NCBI RefSeq assembly: GCF_020085105.1
Contig: NC_058042.1
Span: 22,775,501 to 22,839,500 of the forward strand
Length of the DNA stretch: 64,000 bases
Direction: 5' to 3'
Origin: Siniperca chuatsi
Lineage: Eukaryota > Chordata > Actinopteri > Centrarchiformes > Sinipercidae
The position numbers and the translations under genes are program-made. Positions 39,101-50,249 of the stretch are shown in pieces. Every line of letters starts with the position of its first letter. Positions within the stretch are counted from its first letter, which is position 1. A model generated the notes under the pieces. It did no database searches and had not been told where the DNA came from. It worked only from the letters and a program-made list of their open reading frames with translations.

Positions 39101-39482
39101 CAGCCTTGCCCATTCTTACTCTCCTTAACATCCTTACCGGGTCAGTCAACATGGTGCGCAGATGTGAGGCCAACGCAAGCACAGCCAGGGAGTTGAAGGT
39201 GGCCCCGTTCAGCAGCGAGTACCAGACGTTTTTGCCGGGCAGCAGCATGACAAAGTTCACCACAAATTCAGCGTACAGCACCAGAAACCAGGTGATAGCT
39301 GCACACACCATCCCACAGCTGTCCTGAATGAACCACAGTGTACGGTTGCCCGCTGTGTGGCCCACGTGAGGACCGCCGACCATCACCCCGGCTGCCAGGC
39401 TCCCTGTCTCGACATCTGCACCTGCCGACAGCAGCGGGTGGTGCTGCTCCATATCTCGCAGTCTGTGGTTTGAAGACTGCAT
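33159..39482 (-). CDS. zdhhc7: Palmitoyltransferase ZDHHC7
   Basis: This Golgi membrane enzyme S-palmitoylates proteins through a DHHC cysteine-rich domain. Six exons on the minus strand (39482-39138, 37520-37396, 37200-37104, 34542-34461, 33817-33687, 33341-33159) join in phase to 320 residues; human ZDHHC7 is 308. The N-terminus [18 protein letters not shown] matches. Two hydrophobic segments lie before the catalytic domain and two after it ([20 protein letters not shown] in the last pair). The cysteine-rich domain begins [19 protein letters not shown], and the catalytic DHHC is at residues 167-170. The tail ends [10 protein letters not shown]. The ZDHHC3 paralogue is the main alternative, but the N- and C-termini favour ZDHHC7. 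All introns are GT-AG, with an acceptor just upstream of the ATG (39483-39488 is leader). Confidence 0.95.
35072..35290 (+). mobile_element. hAT (ZBED/BED-finger) transposase fragment
   Basis: The plus strand reads [19 protein letters not shown] then TGSSKPVCI and, after a one-base frame change near 35194, [20 protein letters not shown]. This is the N-terminal BED zinc finger of hAT-Charlie/GTF2IRD2-like proteins: C-x2-C then H-x4-H. The rest of the transposase is absent. It lies in zdhhc7 intron 3. Confidence 0.65.
35505..35512. promoter_or_regulatory. Palindromic CRE (TGACGTCA)
   Basis: A perfect CREB/ATF site lies within GGGGCGTGACGTCACGGC, 84 bp upstream of the THAP-like start codon. It is a local GC-rich island in an AT-rich intron, so it may be the old promoter of the THAP element. 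Activity is unknown. Confidence 0.4.
35596..35825 (+). pseudogene. Broken THAP-domain exon (transposon derived)
   Basis: The start [10 protein letters not shown] carries the first cysteine pair of a THAP zinc finger. After a frame change the strand reads [31 protein letters not shown] and CSRHFHS, the second part of the C2CH motif. The exon then ends at a consensus donor (CAG|GTAAGTG). One indel and one TGA, probably a decayed CGA, disrupt it. Such exons belong to P-element-like/THAP9-like transposons or to host THAP genes; the surrounding transposon cluster favours the former. Confidence 0.65.
36114..36831 (-). mobile_element. Penelope-like element 3' fragment with inverted flanks
   Basis: A minus-strand frame (36687-36361) reads [26 protein letters not shown] and [12 protein letters not shown]. 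This is the C-terminal GIY-YIG endonuclease region of Penelope-like retroelements; the reverse transcriptase is missing. The frame is flanked by inverted copies of a ~102 bp sequence (36126-36227 and 36683-36785) that differ by little more than one indel. A 13 bp direct repeat TCTATCTATGGTA at 36114-36126 and 36819-36831 looks like the target-site duplication. It lies in zdhhc7 intron 3. Confidence 0.75.
37714..38095. mobile_element. TTAA-flanked MITE (piggyBac-like)
   Basis: The sequence begins TTAAAGTCCAGTGTGTA and ends TACACACTGGACCTTTAA, giving terminal inverted repeats of about 25 bp inside TTAA duplications. The interior has no transposase. It lies in zdhhc7 intron 1 and is upstream of exon 2. 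The piggyBac assignment rests on the TTAA target site only. Confidence 0.6.
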
Positions 39483-41494
39483 CCTGCCCTAGGGAGAGGG
39501 GAAGCAAGACTAAATTTAGGGCCACTGTCTCTGTCTTTACACAATTAAAAAAAACAAACATATACAGTAGTTATTTCCTTAAATGCACACACCGTTTTCA
39601 CAGTTATAATGTATGTTAAGTAAAATACACAAATGACACATGACCACAATGATATGAGGGCAGAGAGATTGAGAAAGCAGAACATTCACATGCAAGAAAT
39701 GTGGCAGGTAAAACAAGGATACAAGGATGGACACATCACTATGGTTGATTAAAGAACATTAGAAGAATATTATACAAGACTTAAGTGAAAATAGTAGTGC
39801 TCTGGATTTTTTTACATTACAATACTGATATACAAACTACACAAGTAGTAATGTTTATCAAGTGTACTGCGTCACAGAAGGTACTCTATATAGTACGAAG
39901 AGCCAGCTAAATCATGAAACAAACGACCTTTCTTTCATGAAATAAATAAGTCACAGAAACAGTTTACAGTCCTTTCAGAGAGAGCCCACAGTTAAAACAG
40001 TATTGATCATGGAATATTTTGTCCTGGTGTTTGCACAACTGGAAAGGTCATGGGGTCACCAAAATCATAAGGATATATCACATGAGGACCCTGCATATCT
40101 TTTTTGTATATTTAATGGCAATCTGGCCAGTAGCTGTTCAGACATCTGGCTCAAGCCAAAGTGTTGGACAGACATCCAACTAACATCACCATCCTTACAC
40201 CACGGCGCAAAGAAAATGTATGAACAAGGGTGAGTCAACCTTGGACTCAACTCATCAATGCTCAGGGCCATGATTACAAGAGACATGAGTCATTGGAGTT
40301 TCTTTCTTTCTGTATTCATGTCAAGGTCACAAGAGAATGTTCAGCACCGTCCTGAGAGACTACATCCACAGCTTTAAGATAAATCAATGGCTACCCCGGT
40401 CCCTTTAGGAAACTGATCCTGCAGCTGAGGTACATGTGCATGAGGAATACAGGCTAATAATAAGATGTAGACCCAGTTACCTTCTGCTGGCAGGCTTCAC
40501 TGTGACTTACTGAGACAAAGTAAACCAATTAAACAAGAAAGTACCAAAATATACTTAATAATTTGTAATTTTAGGTTTATTTGGTGTAACTCATTATCAC
40601 TTATTCAAGCACTTAGGACAGAACCAGATTAATGATCAGTATTTCCCTTGCCATCCTATCTAGATAAGCTGGCAAACAAGACTTTCACTTGTATCTGTTT
40701 CAAAGAAGTGTTCAAATCACAAGTTTCAAAGCTTTTCCTTAATGACAATACAATTCAGGTGGCTAATGATGATGATACCAATGTAGTATTGCATATTCAA
40801 CTGAAAAAGGGTGTTGCTAAACAGAGAACGTACTGACTTAGCAGTAAGATTCCTCTCTGACTTTTGATGTCTGACATCATCTCATACAAGGCATTATAAA
40901 CTTGCTATGCACGTGTTGTATCACCAAATGTGAATGGCTGTCATGATACTGTCTAAAGAATGTAGGCTATGTTAATTATGAATATATGTAATGGTTAGTT
41001 AACATCATAAATTAATGTGGTGGCTGGTTATGATGTCCCTAACTTAGCTAGATTTTGCACCACTACAGAAAATAAAATGCTGCGGTCAATTTGTGAAAGC
41101 CTGAGCTTCATTCATGTTATTTATTATTATGATAGTCACTGTTCCTGTCCACTCGTTTTTGCCTCCTACAAATGCCACAAAGAAGACAGTAAAGGCTTAC
41201 GTTATGCCTGAGCTGTAGTTAGGTTGAAACTTGTAGTTCTGAAAGTTAAGTATATATACCCTTTTCAAAGCATTAGGTGTTTGTTTTTGCATTTCAGAAA
41301 ATTTTCTTTAAAACCCACAATGCAATATGGCACTTAAATGCACTAAATGGGTTTAGTTTTGATAGATAATATTATTGTATGCAATTTAAGCAATACAAGT
41401 GTAGGTTTTTCTAAAAATGAAACCAATTAGTTGTTAATTTTAAGAGACCTGTCTTATTTTCTCTTTTGCATATTTAATATTGCTCTTGAATAAA

Positions 41495-41597
41495 GTGAAA
41501 GTATTTCTTATCCGATTACTTGATTGTTGGTTTAATTGTTGGAATAATCGTTAGAATACTCGATTACTAAAATAAACAATAGCTACAGCCCTACAAC
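41495..41597. mobile_element. hAT MITE terminus
   Basis: ATAATCGTTAGAATACTCGA and ACAATAGCTACAGCCCTAC reproduce the end of the common fish element whose other strand reads TAGGGCTGCAACTAACGATT. Only one end is recognisable. Confidence 0.5.
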
Positions 41598-42649
41598 CAA
41601 CCACACACATACGGGCTCTCCATTCTTGAAATAAAAGTCAGTGACACAGCCAAAAGAACAACCTTCCATTGAAGAATCCTGTTGGACATGCTTTTACACC
41701 TTACCAGCCACTCAATAATTAGTCGTTATTAAGCCACAGAATTGACTCAAGTTGTTAGGTAGAGGTGTATTTATTGATGTGGTGTTCTGGTAGACTCTGA
41801 TGTAATGCTTTGAAGCAAATGACTGCTCCCTTTTGCTAAGCTTTTAAATCAAATGAGACATTTCCAGTGAGATGGGTGGTGCAGAGCTAAGCTTTCAGTC
41901 TTTAGCTGACTGGCCAACCAGGCACCCTTCCAAACACCACACTGCTGTTTCTTTTTGCTTGCATCCAAAAACTTTCCATGTCAGTGGGTGTCATTGAATT
42001 TGCTTGCAAAATGGAAATGCCAACAGGGATGAGAGCTTCTTGGCCTGCAGAACTGAAACCTCAAACCAGCAAAGATGTCTTCCTGATAGCCAGAAAAACA
42101 GATCCAGTTAAGAGTCCAGTTCGGGCCACACAGTGATTTCATGGGAATTGATTGAGAGCAATAGAGGCATTCTATAAAACCATTTACATTATATTACAGT
42201 ATAATTGATATGTCTCCCGTTCCTGGCTATTAAAATATTTTTATCCACTGAGACAAGCAGGCTAGTAAGGGCTGGCTCTAGGACCTGATAATACTGTATT
42301 TTAACTTCTGTGTGCATCTCTGTGTGTATTTGTAATAAGATAAAATACAGGTCTTTCACTTTTATGCCAACCAAATTTCTCGGGGTCACTGATGGATCAA
42401 TGTTTCAGGCAAACTTGACCCTGCTGCCAGAAAAATCTGGTCTCAATGGCAAGTCAGGTTCAATTGTATAGAAGGGAAACACATCCAGTGACATCCATCC
42501 CCTGGAGGGGCTGATGAGAACTTGTTTGTATGTGCTGAGGATAAGGACTGGAGTAATTTCAAAGTTGAATTTAAACATGCCAGAGCCACCATTTGAAAAA
42601 GTGACACCTAATCTTGCAAAACAATAAACAGTATTTTAAATGTTTTATT

Positions 42650-42785
42650 ATTGGGCGTTTTGTCTTTTTTGCTTTATTAGACAACTGAAGGCGTAGATGC
42701 AGTCAGGAAACATGGGGAGAGTGGGAGGGGTACGACATGCAACAAAGGTCCCCAGCTGAAATCGAAACGTGCCTTGCTGTTTTTT
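42650..42785 (-). repeat. Probable tRNA-like SINE remnant
   Basis: The plus strand shows AACATGGGGAGAGTGGGAGG, CGACATGCAACAAAGG and CCCAGCTGAAATCGAAACG. The complement of the last word resembles a decayed pol III B box (GTTTCGATTTC). This matches a repeat very common in fish introns. It lies in zdhhc7 5' intron sequence. Confidence 0.4.
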
Positions 42786-45587
42786 TAAAGGCAGATATAA
42801 GTTACTTGTCTGGCAAAATGATACCCTTTTAGAGATAGACTACTTGATATGTTAGAGTGATGATTTAATAAAGTTCACATTTTGGAAACAAACTCATTGT
42901 CTGCATTTTAGCGGGGACTGGGGTAAGTGAAAAACACTAAGTTTTTCTGTAGATGTTCTATATTTGTTGTCTTACTTTTGCCCACGACAATTATTTCTTA
43001 CTTCCCAATTGTACACTGAAGCCCCTCGACACCCATAGTCCGCCTGTTTTTATGTGTGTCACCTGTTATGGCGGGCCACTTACACTGTTATCATCCTTAT
43101 TAGTACATGGAGTTCCGTGACATCACTTAAATCACAACATAGCTCCACCCAACTTCCACCTGACTGGACGTGTAATTAGTCAGACTAATTGAAAACACCT
43201 GTGTGGGTATGCATTTAAGCACCAGCCCTCCTGAACGAATTAAGTAATGGATCAGTGGCATCGTACTATATGTAAGCCCGATCATAATACTGTGGTAAAT
43301 GTAGTATTTCAATTGAAGTGTCCTGCTTTATGTTATGCTCTGTTATTAATATGAAACACATTATGTGCCTAAATCTCCAAAATAACAGCAGCAGGTCTAT
43401 TCTCCATTGTGCATAATGACAAGACGAGGGTGGTCTCAAGCTGCTTGGGATCAGAGTTGATCCAGGCACGTTTAATGAATTGGTTTTGACTCTATAAAGC
43501 TTAATATTTTTCCAATCCTTAGTTGTTGTTTTTTTGTCAAATATGCCCCACCAAACACCACTAAAATACTGGAAACACAGACATTTGTCAGCAAGTAAGC
43601 AGAGTGTGAGCCGTAGAGTGAACAAAATAAACAGCCGCCAGAGTTTCACTTAATGACAGGACAGCATGCATCACTGAATGATGCGAACACAGCTGAATTG
43701 CCTTAAAAAAAATTTAATTTTCTGCATCAAAAAGATCAAGGCTGGACGCAGAGGAAAGAACTGTCTCAGTTGATAGCACCATTTCACACATCAAAATGAC
43801 TGAGGCTACTGTTAAGTACAACACCTAGTAAATCAACTCAGAAAATTGTAGTGATTTATCTGGTTAAAAATGTTCATGTTAATGTAATTAATCAGAGCAG
43901 CACGTCTCAATGACAGGAGAAAACGGGTTGCAGATTGGGAAATATTAAACACAAGGCGCTCAATCAGTAAAATCAACTACTGGAGAGCGGTATGGGGAAT
44001 AAATCGTAACTCATGCGGGAGAACACAGGCAGTGCTACATGTGTCGGGATAAAGCTATATTGAAGTTTGATATTCACAAAGCTGACGCCAGCAGGAGCCA
44101 TAGAAGCTGAGGAAAAATGCTGGAAATGCCATCCGGCATTTTTTGGACAACTTAAGTTCTAGCACAAAATCCTCCCACCTTATTATGTCCAGTCTGATTA
44201 AGAAACTTGACAATAAAAAAAAGTCAAGATACATTATTGTGACATGTAGACAAATGTGGCCTGACAAGTGAACACAGGTCGGCAATGCTATTTGTAGAAG
44301 CTTATGAGTACCTGCCAAAGGGGGCCTCTGTCAATTTGACTTTTAACAAGTGTATTCAATTACAAACAGTGTTGTTTACCACACATCACCAGCACTGAAC
44401 TGCAATGCTGCTTTTCTATTGAATACATTTTTTTTTTGCACAAAACGCTCTTGGCCAGTTTAAGGCATATTGATTTTACTGTGGTCAATGACAGGGAGGT
44501 CCATTAAAGCCACACCAGCTGCTTGTCCAGCTGTCTGCCCTTCCCAGTCACTGGTCCCTCTCTCTCCCACTCTCCTTGTCTCTCTTTGACTCTTCTCTCT
44601 GACATACATAACCAGCAGTTGCCTCAGTGTCATCCTGCTCAGATCACTTTGCGTCACTCTGGTCACTCAAAAATATTCCTGAAAGAAATGGGTTTCGATT
44701 TTCTATGTGATTTTATGTTTCACTGTCACATTTCCAAATTGCAGCTAAATGACCAACCTAATGTCATTCCTAATGAAAACAGTAAGAACCACAAATAAAA
44801 CCACCCCTGGGTGGGAATGTTGGCACAACTTAATAAGTCACAAAAAATCTATTGGCCAATAACATTACAAACACAACCAACACATGAACTGTTATTTCTA
44901 TGGCCTACTCTGTAAAAATATGAAACCTACAATGTCCACAACCAAATAAAATCCTTTTTATCAAGTTCTACAAGGTTGGCTCAACCAGCTCAAAACTCAA
45001 TACACTACTGCTGCACAACTGTGAACATTTGTCATATTAAACTATTTTATTGATAATAATTTATAAAAACCTATGTCCACACTCAAGTTATTTCACAGCT
45101 ATTTTCAACAGGCCATCCAAACTATCTTTGAAGGCTTGTTTTACATTTCTCGTGATTGACGGCTGCTTGAGACTGCTTTCTCTCTTGCATTCCTATCATT
45201 ATACTTTTAAGTGTAAATAAACCATTAGCATTCAGTGTTGCAGACTTGTTTTCAGACAAAAAAATTGCCAGCAAGAAATTACAAAGCATTCAGGCAGGTT
45301 GCAAATTACTTATCAGGTAAATGCTCTCAGACAATTTAGTCATAGTCTAGTACTACTCAGTGCGTCCCTAGAAAACCTGCTTTTCACTAGTGAAAGCCAA
45401 AATGAGGAATGCCACTCTTCCAGTTTTTGCATAAGAGATAAACAGACAACACGAGGTTGGCTGCCTTGCTCTGTTTGCCCTTGTTACACATTCTGCTCTG
45501 TGAAACAAAAGACATGCAAATTGTGAAAAATGTGGGACAACCTACCTAATATGTTCTCTCTTCACAATAACATGCTGTGGTGTGTAC

Positions 45588-45644
45588 CTCCTGGACCAGC
45601 ATTCAGGATGAAGTATATATGAAGACTGGCAGGTAGGCTGACAC
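45588..45644 (-). other. zdhhc7: Putative untranslated exon of zdhhc7
   Basis: On the minus strand an acceptor CTTTTTCAG precedes 57 nt that end CCAGGAG before GTACAC. It lies between the promoter-side exon at 46736 and the first coding exon. It has no ATG in frame with the protein. Splice-site reading only. Confidence 0.35.
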
Positions 45645-45696
45645 CTGAAAAAGACACACACAAAATATGGGATTAGAACTTCTTATTAATATACAA

Positions 45697-45863
45697 AACA
45701 CTCAGCTGGCAGTTTATTAGTTTATTATAGGCAACATCAAGCTAAACCCTCTCTAAAACTGTTTAAACAAAACCTTCATGCAGGTAGGATTTATTGCAGG
45801 ACTGCTGTATTAGACTGCATTAGTTTTAGCTAGGTGTACCTAATAAACTGGCAACTGAGTGTA
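45697..45863. mobile_element. Small MITE with 23 bp inverted ends
   Basis: The left end CACTCAGCTGGCAGTTTATT and the complement of the right end, CACTCAGTTGCCAGTTTATT, differ by two bases. The total length is about 165 bp with no coding capacity. It lies about 50 bp upstream (in the transcript sense) of the putative untranslated exon. Confidence 0.6.
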
Positions 45864-46488
45864 TAAACATCTGAATGAGTCTGTGTGGTGTCCAGGAGTT
45901 TGCAAGTGTTCCCTTTTTACCCCCAGGAAAACACACCCATCATGATGGCTATTCATAGCAATGTGGTGACACTGCAAGTATTCTTTGCCTATAGTCTGTT
46001 GAGTAATCACCTATTGTTTTCTATTGACTTGACTCTGAGGTGGTAAACCAATCCTTTTGACCACCTCAACGTCGCCGAGGTCTCTGTCCAAACCAACAAA
46101 TTACAGCGGTAAAACTGACATGCAGCAATTACTGAGCTATAACGTTAATATCAAACACTATCGACCACCTCCAGGTTTTTCTTAAATACTATTGCGACTT
46201 TCCCCCTTTCTGAAGCTTTCTGAAATATGAATATTAGTCTATTTCAGGTTAGGTGTAGGTTACTACACTGAAATATAATTGACATTTTCACAGTTTTAAA
46301 TAGTGGGATAGGATAACGTAAATTAAAAGGCTGTCCAACCTTGAATCCAGCCAGATAATACTTTGATTTAATCGGACAAACCATAAATTGACGCACCTAA
46401 ACAAATTAGTTATAGAGGTGTGACTGAGATTAGAGCCCTTCTTCACATTCCTCCTGCAATGATAAATGTAAAGGTCGTGACTGAAACT

Positions 46489-46505
46489 GAACGAACGAAC
46501 GAACG

Positions 46506-46575
<70 letters not shown>
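46489..46575. repeat. Compound (GAAC)n-(CA)n microsatellite
   Basis: Five GAAC units run directly into about 34 CA units, making one compound array. It sits some 160 bp inside the zdhhc7 transcription unit, just past the first-exon donor. An open frame of valine-cysteine repeats across it is an artefact. Confidence 0.92.
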
Positions 46576-46576
<1 letters not shown>

Positions 46577-46735
46577 CAGCTTGCTAGCCTGACACTTCAC
46601 ATGCATTCAATCTGGATGGTAAATCTCGGTTGCTAACTAGCCACTTACAGAAGCTAACACAGCTAGCATGCTAACACTGTATGCGAGCGACAAGCGCAAA
46701 AACAGAGCCTCTCGAGTGATAGCTAAATTACATAC

Positions 46736-46880
46736 CTTAATATTCCCAATTTCTTTTGTTGGGAACGCCTTCTTATTACACTTTGATGTCCCGTTTGAGC
46801 TAAACTCCTGCTCTAACACAGCCGTACCCGCAGCGGTAGCAACACATCGGTCTAACAACGGGCTGACAGTGACCACTAAC
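46736..46880 (-). promoter_or_regulatory. zdhhc7: Putative zdhhc7 first exon and promoter
   Basis: A consensus donor AAG|GTATGT on the minus strand ends a CpG-containing, GC-richer block with CGGTAGC, TTCCGGGG and TTCGCG words extending to about 46960. This is what a TATA-less vertebrate promoter with an untranslated first exon looks like. The start site itself is not visible. Confidence 0.5.
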
Positions 46881-47592
46881 GACGGAACTTCCGGGGTTCG
46901 CCTCGGGTTTCTCCGTTCCCATTCGCGAATGTCCGGGGAAAGAATATTTGTTCAAATAGCGTCACCTCGTGGAATGTGACAGAATTACAACTACAAAACT
47001 GCGATTATCTCATTTCTCCACTGGCGGGTGCTATTGGTCAAACACAGTGCATGACACTCCTCAAGTAAACTTTATTAAACTGCACTGCATTGAAATTTAG
47101 AGGTATGGTAGGCCTACATATGTATGTAGACTGTGTATATTCATGTAAGCATAGATGTATGTTCTACTCTACTCTATGTAGTCTAAGAAGAACAAGTCTA
47201 CACTTTTTACTGATCATAGATTAGTAAATCATTGCCTCAAATTAATGGTTTGTGTCCTAGATGAATTCATCTCAGCTTCTGCAGACAGTTTTCAAATATA
47301 TGACTTGTAGTTTAAGGTTTCTGTATGTATTTTTTACCCACCATTCCAATTAGCCATTGATTCATTTCTGTATGGTATGTACACCAATGATCAAACTCCC
47401 AAAACTTGAATTGCGTAAACCTTCACAGTGAACATCAAGTCTGCATTCATTTCTGTCGCTGTTAAGGATGTGTGGATACTTTTTGAATCAGTCTGCACTT
47501 AAACTGCTCTGGTGCTCCAACCTTGATCAGGAGGTATAGAAAACTAAGCAGGTATAGAAAATGGTGTGCTCTGGCTTGCCTGATCTGAACCC

Positions 47593-47672
47593 AGTCTCTC
47601 TCAAAAGCCCAAACTCACTGAATCCTCTTGACAGTCTCTCTCAAAAGCCCAAACTCACTGAATCCTCTTGAC
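47593..47672. repeat. Perfect 40 bp tandem duplication
   Basis: A 40 bp unit beginning AGTCTCTCTCAAAAGCCC is present twice, head to tail, without a mismatch. The identity suggests a recent duplication, or else an assembly artefact. Confidence 0.85.
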
Positions 47673-47774
47673 AGTGCTACAGTGACCATAACCTTGAACT
47701 TCACCAAAATCCATGCATGTCTTTGGATGAGTAATTCCACCCAGAGAGATTGTGTGATGTTGGTCCGGTCCGGG

Positions 47775-47863
47775 AAGCAGACAAACTCCTTACACAGTCC
47801 TGCTCGCCATGAGGCTTTAAAAGCAGACAAACTGACACAGTCCTGCTCGCCATGAGGCTAAAA
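47775..47863. repeat. Imperfect ~45 bp tandem duplication
   Basis: Two copies beginning AAGCAGACAAACT and ending GCTCGCCATGAGGCT lie head to tail; the second lacks a CCTT-containing 4 bp. It lies only 100 bp from the perfect 40 bp duplication. Confidence 0.8.
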
Positions 47864-48711
47864 CTTTCATGCATGTTACTGTTCTGGTCCAGTCAGTGAT
47901 GTCACAACAGGTAGGATTGACCGCACATGGCACATGGTCTGACTAAGTGAAATATTTAGCTTGTGGTCAGTTGGGGACAGATGTCCACTTGTAGCAGCAT
48001 ATCCCCAGCAGAGAGCAGCAGGACCTTCCTGGCAACAGTCTCTGCTGTCACGTGTCTCCCAAGAGTGGATTATAAAGCCAAGACACAGCTGCCCTGTGTC
48101 TGTAGCTGTGCAGTGAAAGCTCAGGGCTTCTGCCCTCTCCTGTTCTGGTTCAGAGCCGATATCAGCTGTCTCTTTTAGAGGGAGGGAGAGAAAAAATACC
48201 CAGCAATCCTCTAAAGCAGCTTAAAGGCTGAATCAGGGGACTGAAGCCCTTTTCATTTCCAGAACGGCTTCTCTCTCTCTCCATTACGGCTAGATAAGCA
48301 TCTGACTGACTGCCAAAAGAACAGCCACAGTGGCTACATGTAAACTGTCTGCTGCATCCTCCATCCAATACTCTCCCCCACCCAATATACATCCCCCCAA
48401 ACATCTCCCACTTTTATGTACCAGAATAGGCATTAGAGAATGTGAATGAACTGAGACAAGCAGATTTTAACTCTTGATGTAATCAGGAGTCTTGTATCCG
48501 ATTAAATAATGAATGCTAAGTGCTCATGTAACAAATAAAATCTCCCGCCGGGGGCGTTGGGTTCCCATGTGCATTATTATTTTGGCACAGTCCCCCCCCA
48601 CCACCCTTTGTTGACATGCAGGCTTTTGGAGTGAAATGAAGTGGAGCAAAGTGGAGTGGAGAGCAGAGTGGTTTGGAGGAAGTGTGTGATGTGACTGTAG
48701 CTGGTCCCCTT

Positions 48712-48716
<5 letters not shown>

Positions 48717-48767
<51 letters not shown>
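48717..48767. repeat. (TG)n microsatellite
   Basis: About 25 uninterrupted TG units. Confidence 0.95.
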
Positions 48768-48768
<1 letters not shown>

Positions 48769-49370
48769 GATGTAGTAATAAAAGGGGAAAAGAAGATGTG
48801 AGGCTTTGCTTACATCAGAGGGGATGAGAGGAGGAGATAGAAAAATACATTTGGAGAATGACAGAGAGAGAGAAAACACAAGCAAAAGATGAGCAAAAGA
48901 AGAGTTCATGACAGGATAGCCCAACCCCAGATGAATGTTAGTATCATTAGCACAGAAATCTGCCTTATTTTCATTTGGCCAGTGAACAAAGCCACAGCTG
49001 AGCTGTATCACTTGTTGGCTGTCTCCCAGATACATCAGAATAACATATTAGGATGTTATGGGTGTTTGAAGAATGTGCTAGCATAACCTCACATATGAAC
49101 ACCTCAGCAAACCACTTCATTTTGATATGATGCATTGTAATCTAATCTACCTTTGGTATTGTCTATTGTTTATACTCAGATTAGTTAAGACAGAGAAAAT
49201 CAATTTGTTGTTTATTTGTATTTGATAAAGATGGTATAACATACATGTGCTGTGTAATGTTTAGGGGAAATACAAGCAGTTAAAAAACTGTAAAGTTATG
49301 AAACTGAACCATACGAAGGACATTTTTCTGAAAAATCTGGTAAATATTCACTTTAAACACTATTGTTTTC

Positions 49371-49630
49371 TTAAAGCAACAGTTCCAAATTTTGGCATAT
49401 ATGCTTGTTTGCTTTCCTGCTGAGTATTACATAAAAAGATTGATGTCACTCTGTCTGTCTGTTAAATATGAAGCTACCGCTAACTATAGAAAGCTCTGAC
49501 AGTCTTTGTGTTACGCTAAGCTAACCAGCTGCTGGCTGTAGCTTTTTATTTAGTGTCATTGATCGTCTCATCAAACCTGCAGCAAGAAACCAAATAAGCA
49601 TATTTCAGAAAATGTCAACTATTCCTTTAA
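49371..49630. mobile_element. TTAA-flanked MITE, intact copy
   Basis: The sequence starts TTAAAGCAACAGTTCCAAAT and ends AATGTCAACTATTCCTTTAA, giving imperfect inverted ends within TTAA. Internal words (ACGCTAAGCTAACCAGCTG) are shared with the split copy at 52395-53304, showing a family of at least two here. No coding capacity. Confidence 0.6.
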
Positions 49631-50249
49631 AAAAATATGCAAACTAAATATGGAAACCCCTTACACTTGCATTGCTTTCACATCTTCCCCCTTGAAAAGA
49701 CTAACCAGTACCAGGCCTGAGCTGTGATGAGAGATGTCAGAGTGTGGAGGCCTGTTGACTTAAGGGAAATGTCTTGTTGAAAAGAAAAAGAGAGAATGCA
49801 GAGAAGTCTTCATGAATTCTTAAAGAAAGATGCACCTCAAGAGAAATTACCTTGGTGTTTTTTTTTTAAATTAAACACCGCTACCTGGCATCAGTTTATC
49901 TGTGATAAAAAGACAGTGAGAGAAGGAGGAGGGGGAAGAAGAGAAATGGGTGTAGTTGCAGTTGGGTACAATGTATGATGGGTATATGCAATCATAGGAT
50001 GCTACATGGAAGTATTTACAGTATTATATAGACTAATATTATTTGATTTAGCTCATCTTAAAAAGGTCCCATTAAATTACAACACAGAAATCTGTTGAAT
50101 AGATATCACACATACTGTAATATTTGACGATTCATAAAGTTTTGTGACCCTTTAGGTGAATCCATTAATATGGTCAATTTAATCATGATTCACTTAGAAA
50201 AAACCCTTGAGATTGAGGATGAAGACGATTATTTATCTTCTTCTTCCTC
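49631..50249. other. Intergenic region, nothing recognised
   Basis: AT-rich sequence with a poly(T) run at 49859-49868. I see no gene or repeat I can name. Confidence 0.4.

Larger units (their letters stand above)
46961..49370. other. Intergenic region, no gene seen
   Basis: I see no supported gene. The stretch holds two local tandem duplications (47593-47672 and 47775-47863) and one long TG microsatellite (48717-48767). The remainder is unremarkable AT-rich sequence. Confidence 0.5.

Noticed and set aside
38812..39327. 171-codon plus-strand frame
   Set aside because: It overlaps zdhhc7 exon 1 on the opposite strand, has no domain and no splice context. It is a shadow of the coding exon.
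46288..46572. Frame with a Cys-Val repeat
   Set aside because: It is the translation of a CA microsatellite.
48577..49035. 152-codon minus-strand frame with a Thr-His repeat
   Set aside because: It runs through the TG microsatellite, and the flanking parts have no conserved motif.
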